The notes: generated from the letters alone by a model not told the origin. A stretch of DNA of 64,000 nucleotides from Streblospio benedicti (GCA_019095985.1 CM032660.1:16962709-17026708), one strand, 5' to 3'; counted from the first letter of the stretch, positions 52,801-63,467 are shown. Translations and numbers: made by a program.

Positions 52801-55800
52801 CTCAATTGATTTCATGAAACAAAAGAAAATGAATATTCAAAATTGTGATTTTAACCATTACAGTTATCGGATCCGGACTTTGTAAGCATTGCTTTTTTGT
52901 GAAGTTAATAGTAGCTGTAGTTATAATATTGTGTTAATTAGACAGAGCTAAAAAAGTTTCTTTTGGGGGGTTTTCCTTTCTTTTTTGGTGTTGCTTGTTG
53001 ATGATTTATTGCACTGTTTGACAAAGTTTCTCTTATATAATTATATGTGTTAAGTGGCTTCTAGTTTTATAGTTTTTACAATAAGCTGGATTGTAAATCA
53101 TCATCATAAATTGATTAAAGTACATGACTGTTTTTAATCAAGAATATTCCCTATTCCTGGTTTCTTCCTGTCTTTGTTTGCATTATGTGTGCTCTACGTT
53201 TAGATTCAGTTTGCTGATGTTGGAGTGGATTTGAATTTATGTCATGAAATCCACAACAGTTTGATTTCTTTGGCAAACATTTGCAACAAAATTTTCCTAT
53301 TTCATCAGACACAAAACAATTTATTTTCATATTTTATTTGAAACTTGGCAATCGGCATTCAGCAAACATATTTTAAGTATATTAATGAGTCTCACCCAAC
53401 CAATGATGAGGTTGTCACAACAGTTTGTTGGCTTGGGTTTCTAAATTGTGTATTTTAAAACATAATATTTATTAGATTGTAATATAACATACATTTATTT
53501 AACATATTGATTGTAATACAGAAAATGACATGTATTAAATCTAAGATATATATATGTTTAATTATCAAAATTATGTATGTGTATATCCTTTGTAAAACTG
53601 AGTAGTCATTTGGCAGCTGTCATTAAGGACAAACACATGGCTTTCCACGCGCCTACTGTTTATTATTAACTGCTACCTGGGTCATCCATGAGGCTTGTGT
53701 TTACCAATGGCCTTGCACCTGGGACATTTATGTATAAGGGTCATTCATATGTACATTTGTATCTATGAATGACCTTACCCTTAGAGGTGATAAAAGAATG
53801 TGTACTTGAAGTTATTTCTAACAGCTTTGATTCCCACTTTAGCATGAACCCTTACACATTTCTATTTTTTATAAAGTTTTTTAGGTGTGACTGTCTGTAA
53901 TTTTATCAAGTTTTATATGATCAGTTATGAAGATTTTTTCCTGATGAATAGATATTTGTTTAGCTTAGAAATTGCTGCATTGGACTTACCTTCCTTCGCT
54001 TATAAGTAACTTTTAGATGCCATCCATTCTTAGATTAAAAGTTTTATTTTACACTTTTAAGACATACTAGTATAGCAATAAAATTTATGCCCAGTTTTTT
54101 TGCCCATTGAATGATGATTTTTTAAGATTTTACTTAACACTGATTAGATTTCCTATGGTGTCATTGCATGGGTCTCTGTGCGGACAATCGTTGACTGACT
54201 TACAGGTATAATTCTGGAAATTACAATGAGAATTTCAATCCAAGTTCAGTACTAAAAAAATTCTACAAAGTCGATGTATGTGAAAGTGCTGAAGTTGTAA
54301 TAATTTGTTTCAATATTTTGGTTGGAAATTTTATGTTTTATTATTAGACAACACTTGACATCAATGAAGTTTTTTTTTTTTTTTTTTGAGTCCAAGCTTT
54401 TTTTCCTTATCTATTATGTCAGCATTGATCCTGGAAAAAATAGCATTTCCTAGAAGCAAAGAATAAGAGAAAGGAAGTACATGTATGTCACAGTGTGAGG
54501 ATATTGGCCTTATGTTCATGCTCTGTTCAGTCTGTAGCACCATGTAGTGGGTCAATACAGGTACAGGCCGAAATAACTACTTTGCAGGCTACTTTGGTAA
54601 AGCTTAGACTAATTGAAGCAACCAAAGATAGTGTAGTGGTTAGATAACATCATGTCAAGTCAACCACAAAAGGTCAAAAAGTAGTGTGAGTGTGTGTTCC
54701 TTTGCTTTATTTTGAAAGCTGTTTTGTGTCAAGTCTACCACTAAATGTAATAAAGTAATGTGTATAGCTGTGTGGGGTTTCTAGGAGTTAAACCTCCCCA
54801 TGCATCTGAACGTAGTCAAATCACGCAGAATTTCATCATTAAATCCCCCCTCTGCAGATATGGAGATCCACCTCTGTATGTTATGTCAAACAGAAAATGA
54901 AGAACCTTATTAGTCCAATTGAACTGTTGTACTGATAGTTACAGATTTTGCCTAGTTGTCTCTGGTTGTCTCACCAAAGAGGGCAAAGTTCAGTGGGACA
55001 AATTATGATGCAATCTCCAAGGCTGAGACTAACTCATGATTGGATTCACACGATTTTCCCCAGAAAAGTTAAAATATAATACAAATTGGTTGTTATATTT
55101 TAATTCTATTATATCTCTCACTGCATTCTTGAGTTAAACTGTGTTTAAGAAGTCTAATGAGAGCACCATACATGTATATTTGTGGCGCATTTGTTGTGGT
55201 TTTCACTGCTTTCTTTGAAAAATCAAATTCATGTTCTGACTAAAGGAAATAATAGGGAAAAGTAAATGCTTATTAGATTAAATGTGCCTTACTTATGATA
55301 GTATTTCTCTTGAATGGACCATCCATTATTCAAATACCTTATCTCTGGTCTACAAAAATCACTTACATGTACACCTCAGTCTGCTTCCAACGCGTAACTT
55401 TATCTTTCACAGTCAATGAGTCTGACGTCTTCTGGTTTATTAATTAAACAAAGTGTTATGCAATGTACATGTATATAAAGTATATAAAGTGTAGCCTACC
55501 AACTACTAAAATCATTCATTTAGTTACATTATATTTCTAACTTTTTTAAAAATATTGATTTGGAACAGTTTCTAATAGATTCAACATTTTTGTAGAACAT
55601 GGGCAGCAATTTCTTTATTCTAGCTCTCCTTTGAAACACATTGCACCATTTAATTTGTTTGGCCTTAGCATTTACTATGCTTTGCGATGATGAGTAGGCA
55701 AAATATTTCATTGACTAACATATATTCCCATTTAAACCTTCACCTTCTAACGGCCTTCACCTACCACCTGAGAAAAGTGTGACCACTGCATGATAATGTT

Positions 55801-58800
55801 ATGGGATGGTGGTTCATTGATTGGTTCAGCTACAAGGCCTCGTGTAGTTTACATTGACAACTTTGTAATTAATGTTTACATTTTTGCACTTGTAGTAGGT
55901 TTTTTTATTTCTTTGCTTTGTGCACGTTTTTTGGTTCATGTTTGTATGATGCAAATCCCAAGTAAGTTTTATTCCTTTTTTTTGGATATTTGTAGTTTTA
56001 TCATGAAGTTTGTGCATAAGTGGTCCTACCAGAGACTGTGATATAGTCCTCACCTGACTTGTAGTCATAAGTCTAATGACTTAAATACATATAATGAAAA
56101 GATATATGACATGGAAGTTGGAATTTGCTAAGATAGATGATGCTGTTTGTATGCTACAGTTAACCTGAGAGTTATTAATAGTGATTGTCTGTGACTAAGT
56201 ACATGCATTGTACAGTTAGTTCCGGGGAGTTAATTATTTCTGAAGTTTTATTATAAGCTTTTAAACAGGTATCAACCGAGTATTTGGTATATTTGATGCA
56301 GACAATTGCATAGGATATTGAACTCTTGTTAAAGAACGGGCACTTTTATTTCCAGTTTTTTATGTTAATTACTTCTTACATAATTGCATCATCATATGAC
56401 CTATAACCTATGACCTATCCAGCTGTGTCCACCAGTCACGATCGTCACATGTTCTACTCTCATGGACACGAATGATGCAATGTTGTCAGCAGCCTCTATT
56501 TGAAGCACAGGAAACATGCAGTTCCTTGTCTAATCTGTAACATTCCTTTTGTGGAGCACACCTATGTCATGTGTGCGCCTCTGTGCACCAGCATAGTGAT
56601 TTGTATGGACAAGCTTAAAAATGTCCCACCTCCTGTGTGATGATCAAGCATGGTAGCCATCTCTTGTCAATGCTACGAGTGTCTGTTGGCATCAGGAGCC
56701 CCGTGTGCTAACCCTGGAGGTCTGCTGACCTATCCCAAATGTACCAAGAGCACAGCTTCGCAGTTCAGAAACAATGTGCAGTGCCAATTCGTGAACGAGT
56801 ATCCATACAACAATTGCAAGTTTCAAGAGCCATCAGTCTTCCAGTTTTCGGAGATTGATAGCGGATTTCGCAAGCAGAGGGAATTAGATTCTGTGCATTA
56901 TAAAGACTTTGCGACGCAGCATTGTGATAGTTTGTATAATCACTACGACAGTTCTCGATGTTCTGAAGCGAATTTTAATTGTATCAATGACAATTTTGAG
57001 GACAGACTTTCAAATGGTTGCTATGGGAACAGCAGTTGTAGAAATGATGATGTTCAGGATGAAGTGAATGTCAACACTGCCACTGACTTTGACTCTAAAT
57101 CTAGTGGAAGATTAAATCCGATCTCTTATTCCAGTAATTATCAAACCGGTGGATATTGCATTGAAAAATCTACAGTAAAATTCAAAGGAACTGTTATACA
57201 GAGCATTGGTGGCAAATCTGTGGTAAGCAACGCTATGGACTATTGTAAAAATATTCAATTATTTTCATATTCAATATGATACTTTCTCAATTTTTAGAGT
57301 ATGTGTATTAGATATTCTGATCTTTTTTACTGCGTTATAGTGAGGTCTACTTCTGTTTTGTTTTTACGAAATATCAGATGGTTACCTAATGTTATCTATT
57401 AATGTTAAGTTTTTAATTTGACAACTTCTTATGCACGTTTCATTGCAATAATTTTACTGAAGTAAAATACTGATATACTTTATATATGTGTTTTGGCCAG
57501 ATGTGTGTGATAGAGAAGGTTGGAACTTATATACATGTAATTCCTATTGATTCCTCTATTTTTAAAAGGTCTGAAAGACTGAAACCAGTATGAACGGACC
57601 CTATTCTAAAATTTGAAGGATTTTTTGTAAACAAAAATTAATTTAATACATGTATCTGTCTTGAAAGAGACACTGAAATACTTGTCATTCAATATTTGTG
57701 TCTTCTAATCATTGAAATGTCATAATTTTATTTTCAAAATTTGATAATGAAACTCATGTTCATATATATACATAAACACCAAGGAGTGAAATCAAGCTGA
57801 AATTTTCTTATCATGAACGGTCATATTCTGGGTCTTTAATACAAGAACTTTTGACATGTCCTCTTAGGTTACATTACAATCTAAAACACTGTGTAAGTGT
57901 TAACACACGTACATGTAGTAATTAGGATCCTAACCATTATCAATGAACATGGAGAATCATGGCTAGATATACATATTTTGTTCCAAAACATATGTATATA
58001 CATTGTCGTTAACGTAGAATTTTGTTGAAATTTCTATACAAAATTATGTATACAAATTATGTAATTTGTATCACAAAATGATTAAATTGTCTAGATGCAT
58101 TTAATATAATGAACATTGTGTAAAAACAGTTGCAGCATCATGAAAGCCCATGTAATTTGTTCAATAAAATGTGCGTTTTGAAGCCTATTTTGGCTGGAAC
58201 AAAATTCTCATTTCTAACTCATAGAATATTTTTCAAGTCCATATTTTTACCCTTAGAGGGTGTTGGACAATCAAATAATGATTTGTGTTAGTTACATTGA
58301 TAAGACCTGAGTGCCTGGATCTGGGACATGCAAATTTAGACTTTCAGTTGGGAATGATATCAGTTAAGTTGATGTTAAATCGCGAACAAGCCATCTGCTT
58401 TCAAGGAATTTTACAGTCCAGAAATTTTGAATGATTTATTGAAATACAATTCGCATGGAGATTATAACAGTTCTGTTTCCTGATTTGTTTTAGAGTGGTG
58501 TAATCTTTTTCCCTTTGGGTATTACATACACACATACTTTTATTTGAAGTTATAGTGACAGAAGTTATTAATATTCGATCAGAAACTCTTTACTAACAGT
58601 AACTCAAAGCATTTTCTATTGTGTATTTCTTAACAGATATCTTTCTAGAAAAGTAGTTTATATTTTGTATTCTCTTATATCCTCTAAGACTACAAACTAC
58701 CCAAACTAAAATATATATGGACTCTTTATACTTTATCATAATTTAAGTACCAATGTATATTGTTAATTTTGTAGTAGCACTCATTATTACGTACCTCGGC

Positions 58801-59572
58801 GATCGCTAGATTACATTAATACTCTTCACAAAGAAGAAAATAGATAAATTTTCTTCAATCCTAACTATCTCTTGCTGAGAAAACCTCTTAATACCATTCC
58901 ATTTCCACATGCCAAACTTCTATATTAACTTAAATTTGACTTGTACAAAATTTCAAGTGATTAATGAATGAAAGAAAACCTGAGTAAACAAGTTTCTCAC
59001 TCAAATTATCCATAAATTTTAGTTATCAAACTTCGATGTGAATGTGACCTGTATCTGAATTTCACAATTTCTATCCATCCACTCTTGATCAATATCTCAA
59101 GTTCCATGTCTTCAATTGCAGGTCGACTCTCCCCTGCCTGACCCTGAGTCTCTGTTCAGTGACGCGTTCCTCAGTGCCGGTGACGTGCTTCCGACGTCAC
59201 CACCAGGCGTCGCCACCACTCCGCCGCCTCAGGGCATCCCCATCTCCGGATTGTCTGCCAATTACGACACCTCGTCTCTAAATCTGGTTGGGTCGCCACC
59301 GCAGCAACTGTCTTTATTGCAGGTAATTTGGTTTTGCACACCTCTTGCCTTTTTGAATTATAGGTAATTTGGTTTTGAGCACCTTGTGCTTTCTTCGTGA
59401 TTATAGCTCAAGGTACCGGTAAGCACGGGCAATTACAAAATCGTTCCTCCTGCACAAATAGGTGTATTTAATGGAGTTGTTAAATGTTTGATTTGGCGTG
59501 CACTTTCAGTCTGGCTGTCTGTTAACGAGTACTCAGCCACAGCAACACCAGCTGGCTCAGCAGCAAGAACAG

Positions 59573-59607
<35 letters not shown>

Positions 59608-62600
59608 GCTACAGCAGCAGCCTCAGTTTAACCTCGGTCTCTCACCTTCTGGCCAGCTGGTGATCCTGCCAGCTCCAGGCAACACACAATCTCAACCTCA
59701 GGTCATTCAGGTACAACCTTACAAAAATTTATATAGTCAGGATTAAGCACTCATCTGTTCTTATTGATGCAGATTTCTCACCCTGGTGTTACACAAAGCG
59801 CTCGGGTCGCCTATCACGTTATCATTACGGGCTATATTACCATGAGTTCTTGTTTGAAATATTGTTTAGATGGATAATATTGCTCAACTTTGCATGTAGC
59901 TTGACGCGGACATGGTTTAATCTTTCAGCAAATCGGTGATAACCAGCAAACATTAGCGCTAAACCAGCTACTGCAGCAAATACAGCAGCAGCAGCAACAG
60001 CAACAGCCTAAGACGATCATAATTCAGGACAGTGCCTCACTTCAAAAACTGCTACAAGGTTGGTCCAAACCTGTACCTAGCTTTCCCTGTGTTCAAGTTC
60101 TCCAGCAATCTGTGCACTGTTCATTTCAAAATGCCAATGACAGGCATGGCTGTAAAGTAGTTCAAAGACGCTAAAGTAATATGAATCATGGTATAAATAA
60201 GCACATTTGCATTTAAATTGTACATTTATGTTTGCATTGCTGTGCTGCATTCGGGTAGTAGAGACAAGTCTTCGTTTTGCGATTACTTTGTGATTTGACG
60301 TGGAGATGATCTATGCTAAGAGTTACCGTAGACTTCCATGACGTCAAAACTTACTTTTTTAGGTGTGAACTCGAGCCAGCCGAGTAACACTGTGCACCAG
60401 TTCCTGGGGAACAGCAGCAGCAGCCAGCAGCCAGCTGTCAGCAGCAGCCGGCGCCATCACCACAGCGGCCCGGCTCCTCTACAGGTACAGCAGCTCTTGC
60501 CCGAGTGAATAAGGAGTTATACATGTGACCAGAAGGTCTTGGGTTCAATTCCTGGTCGGTAATGGTAGTGGGTGCTGAGCCAACTCAGTTGCACAGTTTC
60601 TGTCGAGCCTGAAGTACACTGGCTGCATTCCTGACAAGCCAACCATTTTATATTCTGAAATGAAGGATTAACTTAGGGGCTGTCCAAGATAAAATTGAAG
60701 TAACTGGATTGTCTTTCTGAGCTCAAATAGCATTGGTTCTGTGTCTAATCAGTGTCATCATTGTACTGTGTTTGCAGCCCATCAACAGCGGTGGCGGTGT
60801 TTCTACGTCATCGGCGTCGACGCCTCCCATGGTGCAGTACAACACACAGAACCTGAAGCACGGCTCCAACAGCAGCAACAACCTCGAGCTCGGGGTCAAC
60901 CGCCCCCACAATGTGAGCACAAACGCAAGCAGATCTGTTCTATTAGTAATTTCGTGAAGTCTAAACATAGCATATGGTCTCATTCTTCGCACTATGTTTT
61001 CTAAGTTTTAAATGTAACAAATTTCCAAAATGTTTTAAGTTTTATTAAAGCTTTAAAGCTACAGAGCCCTAATAAAGCTTAAAACATTTTGAAAATTTGC
61101 TACCTTTAGTATTTATAGGGTAGAAAGAAAACATAGCACAAAAAATTAGCAGAATTTTCCTATCCCCAAGATAAGCATTTTCGAAACCCGGTTAAGAACA
61201 AAGTTGTTAACTTTTTATGAGTTAACAACTTGAATTATCATGTTTCCAACTTTCCATATTTTTTCATCAGTTTAGTATTTTAAAACCCATTTTAGAAGAA
61301 AGTCGATAACTTTGCAAAGTTAGCATCTTTCTTCATATCTTCGTCACAAGTTCGAAATTTCACCCATATCCCAGGTTCAGGATTTATTTAGCACTCGATC
61401 TTTCTAATTGACGAGTAGAAATTTGTCCATTCTTGTGCCGCATAAGTGTTTTTTACCTGGAAATAAGTATATTAACAAGGGCTACTCATCCCGTTGACTA
61501 TTAGCAATTTCTCGCGTAATCCTGACCAGTGATGGGTGTAATAAGTATTGCAGTATTCCAAAGCCTCCCAATACTGCATTGCCATACTTTTTGTAAATAC
61601 AATAAAGTATTGCCAAGTATCGCAATACATTTGAAAAAATTCAATACTTTATTGGAGAATATTGCAATACTTTAGTGAAGTATTTCAAAAGTATTTGAAT
61701 ACTTTTTAAAGTATTGCGCCCATCCCTGATCCTGACCTCATGCTGTTTGTGTCCTCAGTCCGGAGCCGCGGCGTCTGACGGCACACGCCGCATGTCCACC
61801 GGCTCAATCAAACACGTCACCTTCCCTCAGTTTGAGAAAGACGGCGATTTCCTTGTGCCAAAGTCTCTGCCCCGCACACGGCAGCAGGTGAGATTTTGAA
61901 GTATTATCTTTTTGACAGTTATAAAGAATGTGTTCTCCTTCACACGATAAGATGTTTAGGTAAATCACTCAAATGAAAAACAAAGAAGGGCATCAGTCTG
62001 CACAAGTCAGCAGGTGAGATTTTGAAGGGTTTTAAAAACTTTGGTGTCGCACAAGAAAAAGCTACATGTAGCTTTTCTGGTGTGCATCTTTTTTGCTTTT
62101 TTGTAATTACTGTTTAAAGTTAAAGTATGGAGAGGAATCACTCAAATAATTTTAAAAACAAACAAGATAGGGGTAATTCTCCAATTCATTGTATTTGAGA
62201 ATTTTTTAAAATCGAAATCACAATAATCTAGAGAGTTAACTTATTTGTAAATACTATTAGTTGTCATATTGTTGTTATATTATTTGTCATATTTTGTCCA
62301 GTTTTGAAAAAGAACCCGTGGAGTTCGAAATTCATAATTGATTATAAATTATTTTTAAAATTTGTAGGTTATTTTTTTTTGGAAGAAAAGCAGATAATAT
62401 CTTCAAGTAATTGTATCATGAGACCCCCTGCGTTATACCACGTAACGAAAATCCACTGGACATATGCATGTTGTATTGTGTTGCGTGTTGTCAGGTGAAG
62501 ATCGCGCCGGCGCCGGCGTCGCCTCCACAGCCCCAGAAGCCGGTGCGGCGCACGGGCAGTGCAGGCAGCGTGGCCCAGCAGAACACCTTCCTCGCTCAGC

Positions 62601-62615
62601 TGCTCACCTCGCCAG
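35550..62615 (+). CDS. MLXIP: Mondo (MondoA/ChREBP) transcription factor, 3' end beyond window
   Basis: Mondo proteins are bHLH-leucine-zipper factors that pair with Mlx, sense glucose-6-phosphate through their N-terminus, move from cytoplasm to nucleus and bind ChoRE (E-box pair) sites in sugar and lipid genes. Fifteen coding exons are seen (2,092 nt, about 697 residues), all in phase. The N-terminal glucose-sensing module matches human block by block (IHSGHFMVS, SLTKLFQCMTLAYSGKLTSP, IRLNNIIWREWHMQY, EGKYWKRR, GNADIIQPGLVQLQP). The middle is Gln-, Ser- and Pro-rich with two polyQ tracts. Exon 15 ends in phase 1 at 62615 and no further exon is seen to 64000, so the bHLH-zip and the C-terminal domain lie outside. 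Non-vertebrates usually have a single Mondo gene, ancestral to MLXIP and MLXIPL, so the symbol is by homology. Introns are long (up to about 4.2 kb) and full of MITEs. Confidence 0.93.
35879..38795. other. Mondo intron 1
   Basis: A 2.9-kb AT-rich intron. It holds one imperfect direct repeat: ATTCACACAGTTCATGTAG with following TTTGAAATATATTG at 36121 recurs at 36219. No coding or RNA gene is seen. Confidence 0.6.
39765..43763. other. Mondo intron 3
   Basis: A 4-kb AT-rich intron with scattered short open frames, none with a family motif. No repeat boundary, RNA gene or extra exon could be supported. Confidence 0.55.
43893..45827. other. Mondo intron 4
   Basis: A 1.9-kb AT-rich intron with nothing recognisable. 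Confidence 0.5.
45828..59322 (+). CDS. MLXIP: Mondo exons 5-9: GRACE (MCR5) and start of the linker
   Basis: Exons 45828-45928, 46725-46852, 51033-51140, 52574-52650, 59122-59322. Exons 6-7 encode LSEYAFTSLNQTPFAFPNPK then EISQLGNADIIQPGLVQLQP, the counterpart of the human glucose-response activation element (WPNPREIAHLGNADMIQPGL). SEYAFTSL sits where mammals have the proposed glucose-6-phosphate motif SDTLFTS/STL. Exon 8 ends in phase 0 and exon 9 begins in phase 0 (VDSPLPDPESLFSDAF), the junction at which an alternative first exon could also join. Exon 9's donor region is tandemly duplicated 41 bp downstream (59362). Confidence 0.88.
47210..47282. repeat. AT-rich microsatellite
   Basis: Mostly (TA)n with interruptions, flanking a T-run. 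Confidence 0.8.
48592..48769. mobile_element. pogo/Tigger-like MITE
   Basis: CAATAGAACCTCTCAATGAA at the left faces AATTGCAGTTTCTACTG at the right, with GAAGACCACC and GGTGGTCTC just inside. CAGTAGAACCTC-type ends and a TA target are usual in pogo-like Tc1/mariner relatives. The same end type occurs at 62692-63000. Confidence 0.55.
50262..50331. repeat. Short tandem repeat
   Basis: About five or six tandem copies of a TATAGTTTACGT-like unit with single-base changes (TTAGGT, TTACGT, TTAAGT). Confidence 0.75.
50393..50559. mobile_element. MITE family A, copy 2 (reverse of the PRPF8 intron copy)
   Basis: The right end GCGCTTGGATGGTCGTATAC and the left end TCGTATACGAGCATCCAAG are inverted repeats of each other and match the ends of 16363-16509. 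Inside, ACTGCACTCTCGTGTAACAG matches the complement of the other copy's interior. Confidence 0.85.
51200..51892. other. Mondo intron 7, first part, with C/A-rich low-complexity tract
   Basis: At 51663-51770 the + strand is almost only C and A (CCCCCACCACCCACCCCACC and similar). No gene is seen. Confidence 0.5.
51893..52294. mobile_element. MITE, 402 bp
   Basis: ACACCCTAAAATGCAGAAAG at the left end faces the complement at the right (TGCATTTTAGGGTGT preceded by TTTCTGCACTTTCTGC). With the following GTTAGTAA/TTACTAAC the inverted repeats reach about 45 bp. The interior is AT-rich and non-coding. Confidence 0.8.
52651..56390. other. Mondo intron 8, 5' part
   Basis: AT-rich intron with a T18 run at 54370-54387. 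No exon, RNA gene or element boundary could be supported before the region of the candidate alternative promoter. Confidence 0.5.
56397..56416 (-). promoter_or_regulatory. Triple DR1 nuclear-receptor-like motif
   Basis: On the minus strand the site reads AGGTCATAGGTTATAGGTCA: three AGGTCA-type half-sites each separated by one base. DR1 is the preferred site of HNF4, RXR and COUP-TF receptors. It lies about 230-250 bp upstream of the candidate alternative first exon. Function is inferred only. Confidence 0.4.
56650..57222 (+). CDS. Candidate alternative first exon of Mondo (new N-terminus lacking LID/GRACE)
   Basis: A 573-nt open exon of 191 codons lies in the 6.5-kb intron between exons 8 and 9. 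It begins MVAISCQCYECLLASGAP; an in-frame TGA at 56641-56643 closes the frame upstream, and the frame would stay open to a stop at 57277. A good donor, TCTGTG|GTAAGC, sits in phase 0 at 57222 and so joins exon 9 in frame (GGKSV then VDSPLP). The protein is Cys-rich at the start, then Asn/Asp/Ser-rich, with no domain I recognise. A frame this long in such AT-rich intron DNA is very unlikely by chance. Starting here would remove exons 1-8, the whole glucose-inhibited module, as the internal promoter of mammalian ChREBP-beta does. A nested unrelated gene of 209 residues is the alternative; a cassette exon is less likely, since no acceptor in the right phase is seen. Confidence 0.6.
57280..59121. 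other. Mondo intron 8, 3' part
   Basis: AT-rich intron between the candidate alternative first exon and exon 9; nothing else recognised. Confidence 0.5.
59321..59402 (+). repeat. 41-bp tandem duplication over the exon 9 donor
   Basis: AGGTAATTTGGTTTTG at 59321 recurs at 59362, followed by similar CACCTCTTGCC/CACCTTGTGCT words, so the exon 9 splice donor is present twice. Use of the second donor would add 41 nt and shift the frame. Confidence 0.75.
59510..62615 (+). CDS. MLXIP: Mondo exons 10-15: polyQ and Ser/Pro-rich middle
   Basis: Exons 59510-59710, 59929-60058, 60363-60484, 60778-60912, 61759-61887, 62495-62615. Exon 10 has a long CAG/CAA tract (about 22 Gln with few breaks); exon 11 has a second, shorter one (IQQQQQQQQP). 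Exons 12-13 are rich in Ser, Gln, Asn and His. Exon 14 (RRMSTGSIKHVTFPQFEKDG) and exon 15 (KPVRRTGSAGSVAQQNTFLA) contain RRMS and RRTGS, which look like basophilic kinase (PKA-type) sites. This middle part is a disordered activation region in the family. These exons are clearly GC-richer than their introns. Confidence 0.85.
60495..60660 (+). repeat. Possible tRNA-derived SINE fragment in Mondo intron 12
   Basis: A clear B box (GGGTTCAATTCCTGG at 60541) follows a weak A-box region. The flanking word GACCAGAAGGTCTTGGGTTC is the usual end of a SINE tRNA-like head. Limits are approximate. Confidence 0.45.
60984..61145. repeat. Inverted repeat in Mondo intron 13
   Basis: AAAATGTTTTAAGTTTTATT at 61027 faces AATAAAGCTTAAAACATTTT at 61071, and outward ATGTTTTCT at 60994 faces AGAAAACAT. 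The arms are about 70 bp with an indel, so the whole could fold into a long hairpin. It is probably a MITE remnant. Confidence 0.6.
61527..61728. mobile_element. hAT MITE with perfect 8-bp target duplication
   Basis: The ends are CAGTGATGGG and CCCATCCCTG (9 of 10 pair). The element is flanked on both sides by ATCCTGAC (61519-61526 and 61729-61736), a perfect 8-bp target duplication as made by hAT transposases. The interior repeats AGTATT/AATACT words. It sits 30 bp upstream of the exon 14 acceptor. Confidence 0.9.
61888..62494. other. Mondo intron 14
   Basis: AGCAGGTGAGATTTTGAAG, the exon 14 donor region, recurs near 62009 as a decayed duplicate. Otherwise nothing is recognised. Confidence 0.5.
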
Positions 62616-62691
62616 GTACAACACACACCGGGTCACTCAGCTGTCCCCGTGGTTAATGTAAAGTGACGTTTCCTAAGGGTGTTAGCATGTA

Positions 62692-63000
62692 CAGTAGAAC
62701 CTCTCTATTAGGACCTCCGTTGGTACCATTGTTAGGTGGTCTCAATATTTATTTTGGTAGCTTTATGAGGGTTTGGAACACTTGGCTGTCCCCGTAGTAA
62801 ATGTAAAGTGAGATTTATTACTACAGTAGAACCTCCAATTAGACCACCTCTAGATTGAGACCACCTCTGTAATAGGCACTTGTTGTGAGCTCCCAAGCAG
62901 CCACAAAGTGACCAAATTGAACCTCCATTTAAAGACCACCTCATTATTGAGACTACCTAACACTGGTCCCTAGGGTGGTCCTAATAGAGAGGTTCTATTG
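62692..63000. mobile_element. pogo/Tigger-like MITE with internal tandem duplication
   Basis: CAGTAGAACCTCTCTATTAG at the left pairs with CTAATAGAGAGGTTCTATTG at the right (one mismatch), and TA stands on both sides (62690-62691, 63001-63002), as for Tc1/mariner-type insertion. A second CAGTAGAACCTCC lies inside at about 62825, preceded by CTGTCCCCGTAGTAAATGTA. That phrase also stands just outside the left end (62641), so a segment of about 145 bp spanning the junction was duplicated. Confidence 0.8.
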
Positions 63001-63002
63001 TA

Positions 63003-63431
63003 TTGTATCGGAAAGCTTGTGGAATTTTTGTTGTAGGATATTTAGTTGTGACAATTTTATTACAAGCGATATAGTTCAAAGTGTTTTTTAAGTTCTATTC
63101 TAGTCACGCTGTAAAATGGCGAAAACATCTTTTATGAGTTATGTTTTTTGACTATATTTTAATCTGTACTGTGATGTTTTACAATGCATTTTATGCGGAA
63201 TAAGCTTATACAATACAATACAAATTACTACTACATTGCACTCAACCAAAGGTTAAGTAGTCACATCACTTTGTTCTTAACTAATATAACCTTTCAAAGC
63301 AGTAGGTAGCTTTTAACACAATAAGCAGTTAAACTGGGGAATCTCCAGTTATGATTTCTCTGAGGGATGAATGGAAGCACCTTATGTGGGTCTATTCTGT
63401 ATTTCATTTTTGTGAGAAATACGCTGCTCTT

Positions 63432-63467
<36 letters not shown>

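Noticed and set aside
56420-56600. A carbohydrate response element (two E-boxes five bases apart) upstream of the alternative Mondo exon
   Set aside because: Single E-box-like words occur (CAGCTG, CACATG), but no pair fits the CAYGNG-N5-CNCRTG pattern or its spacing.
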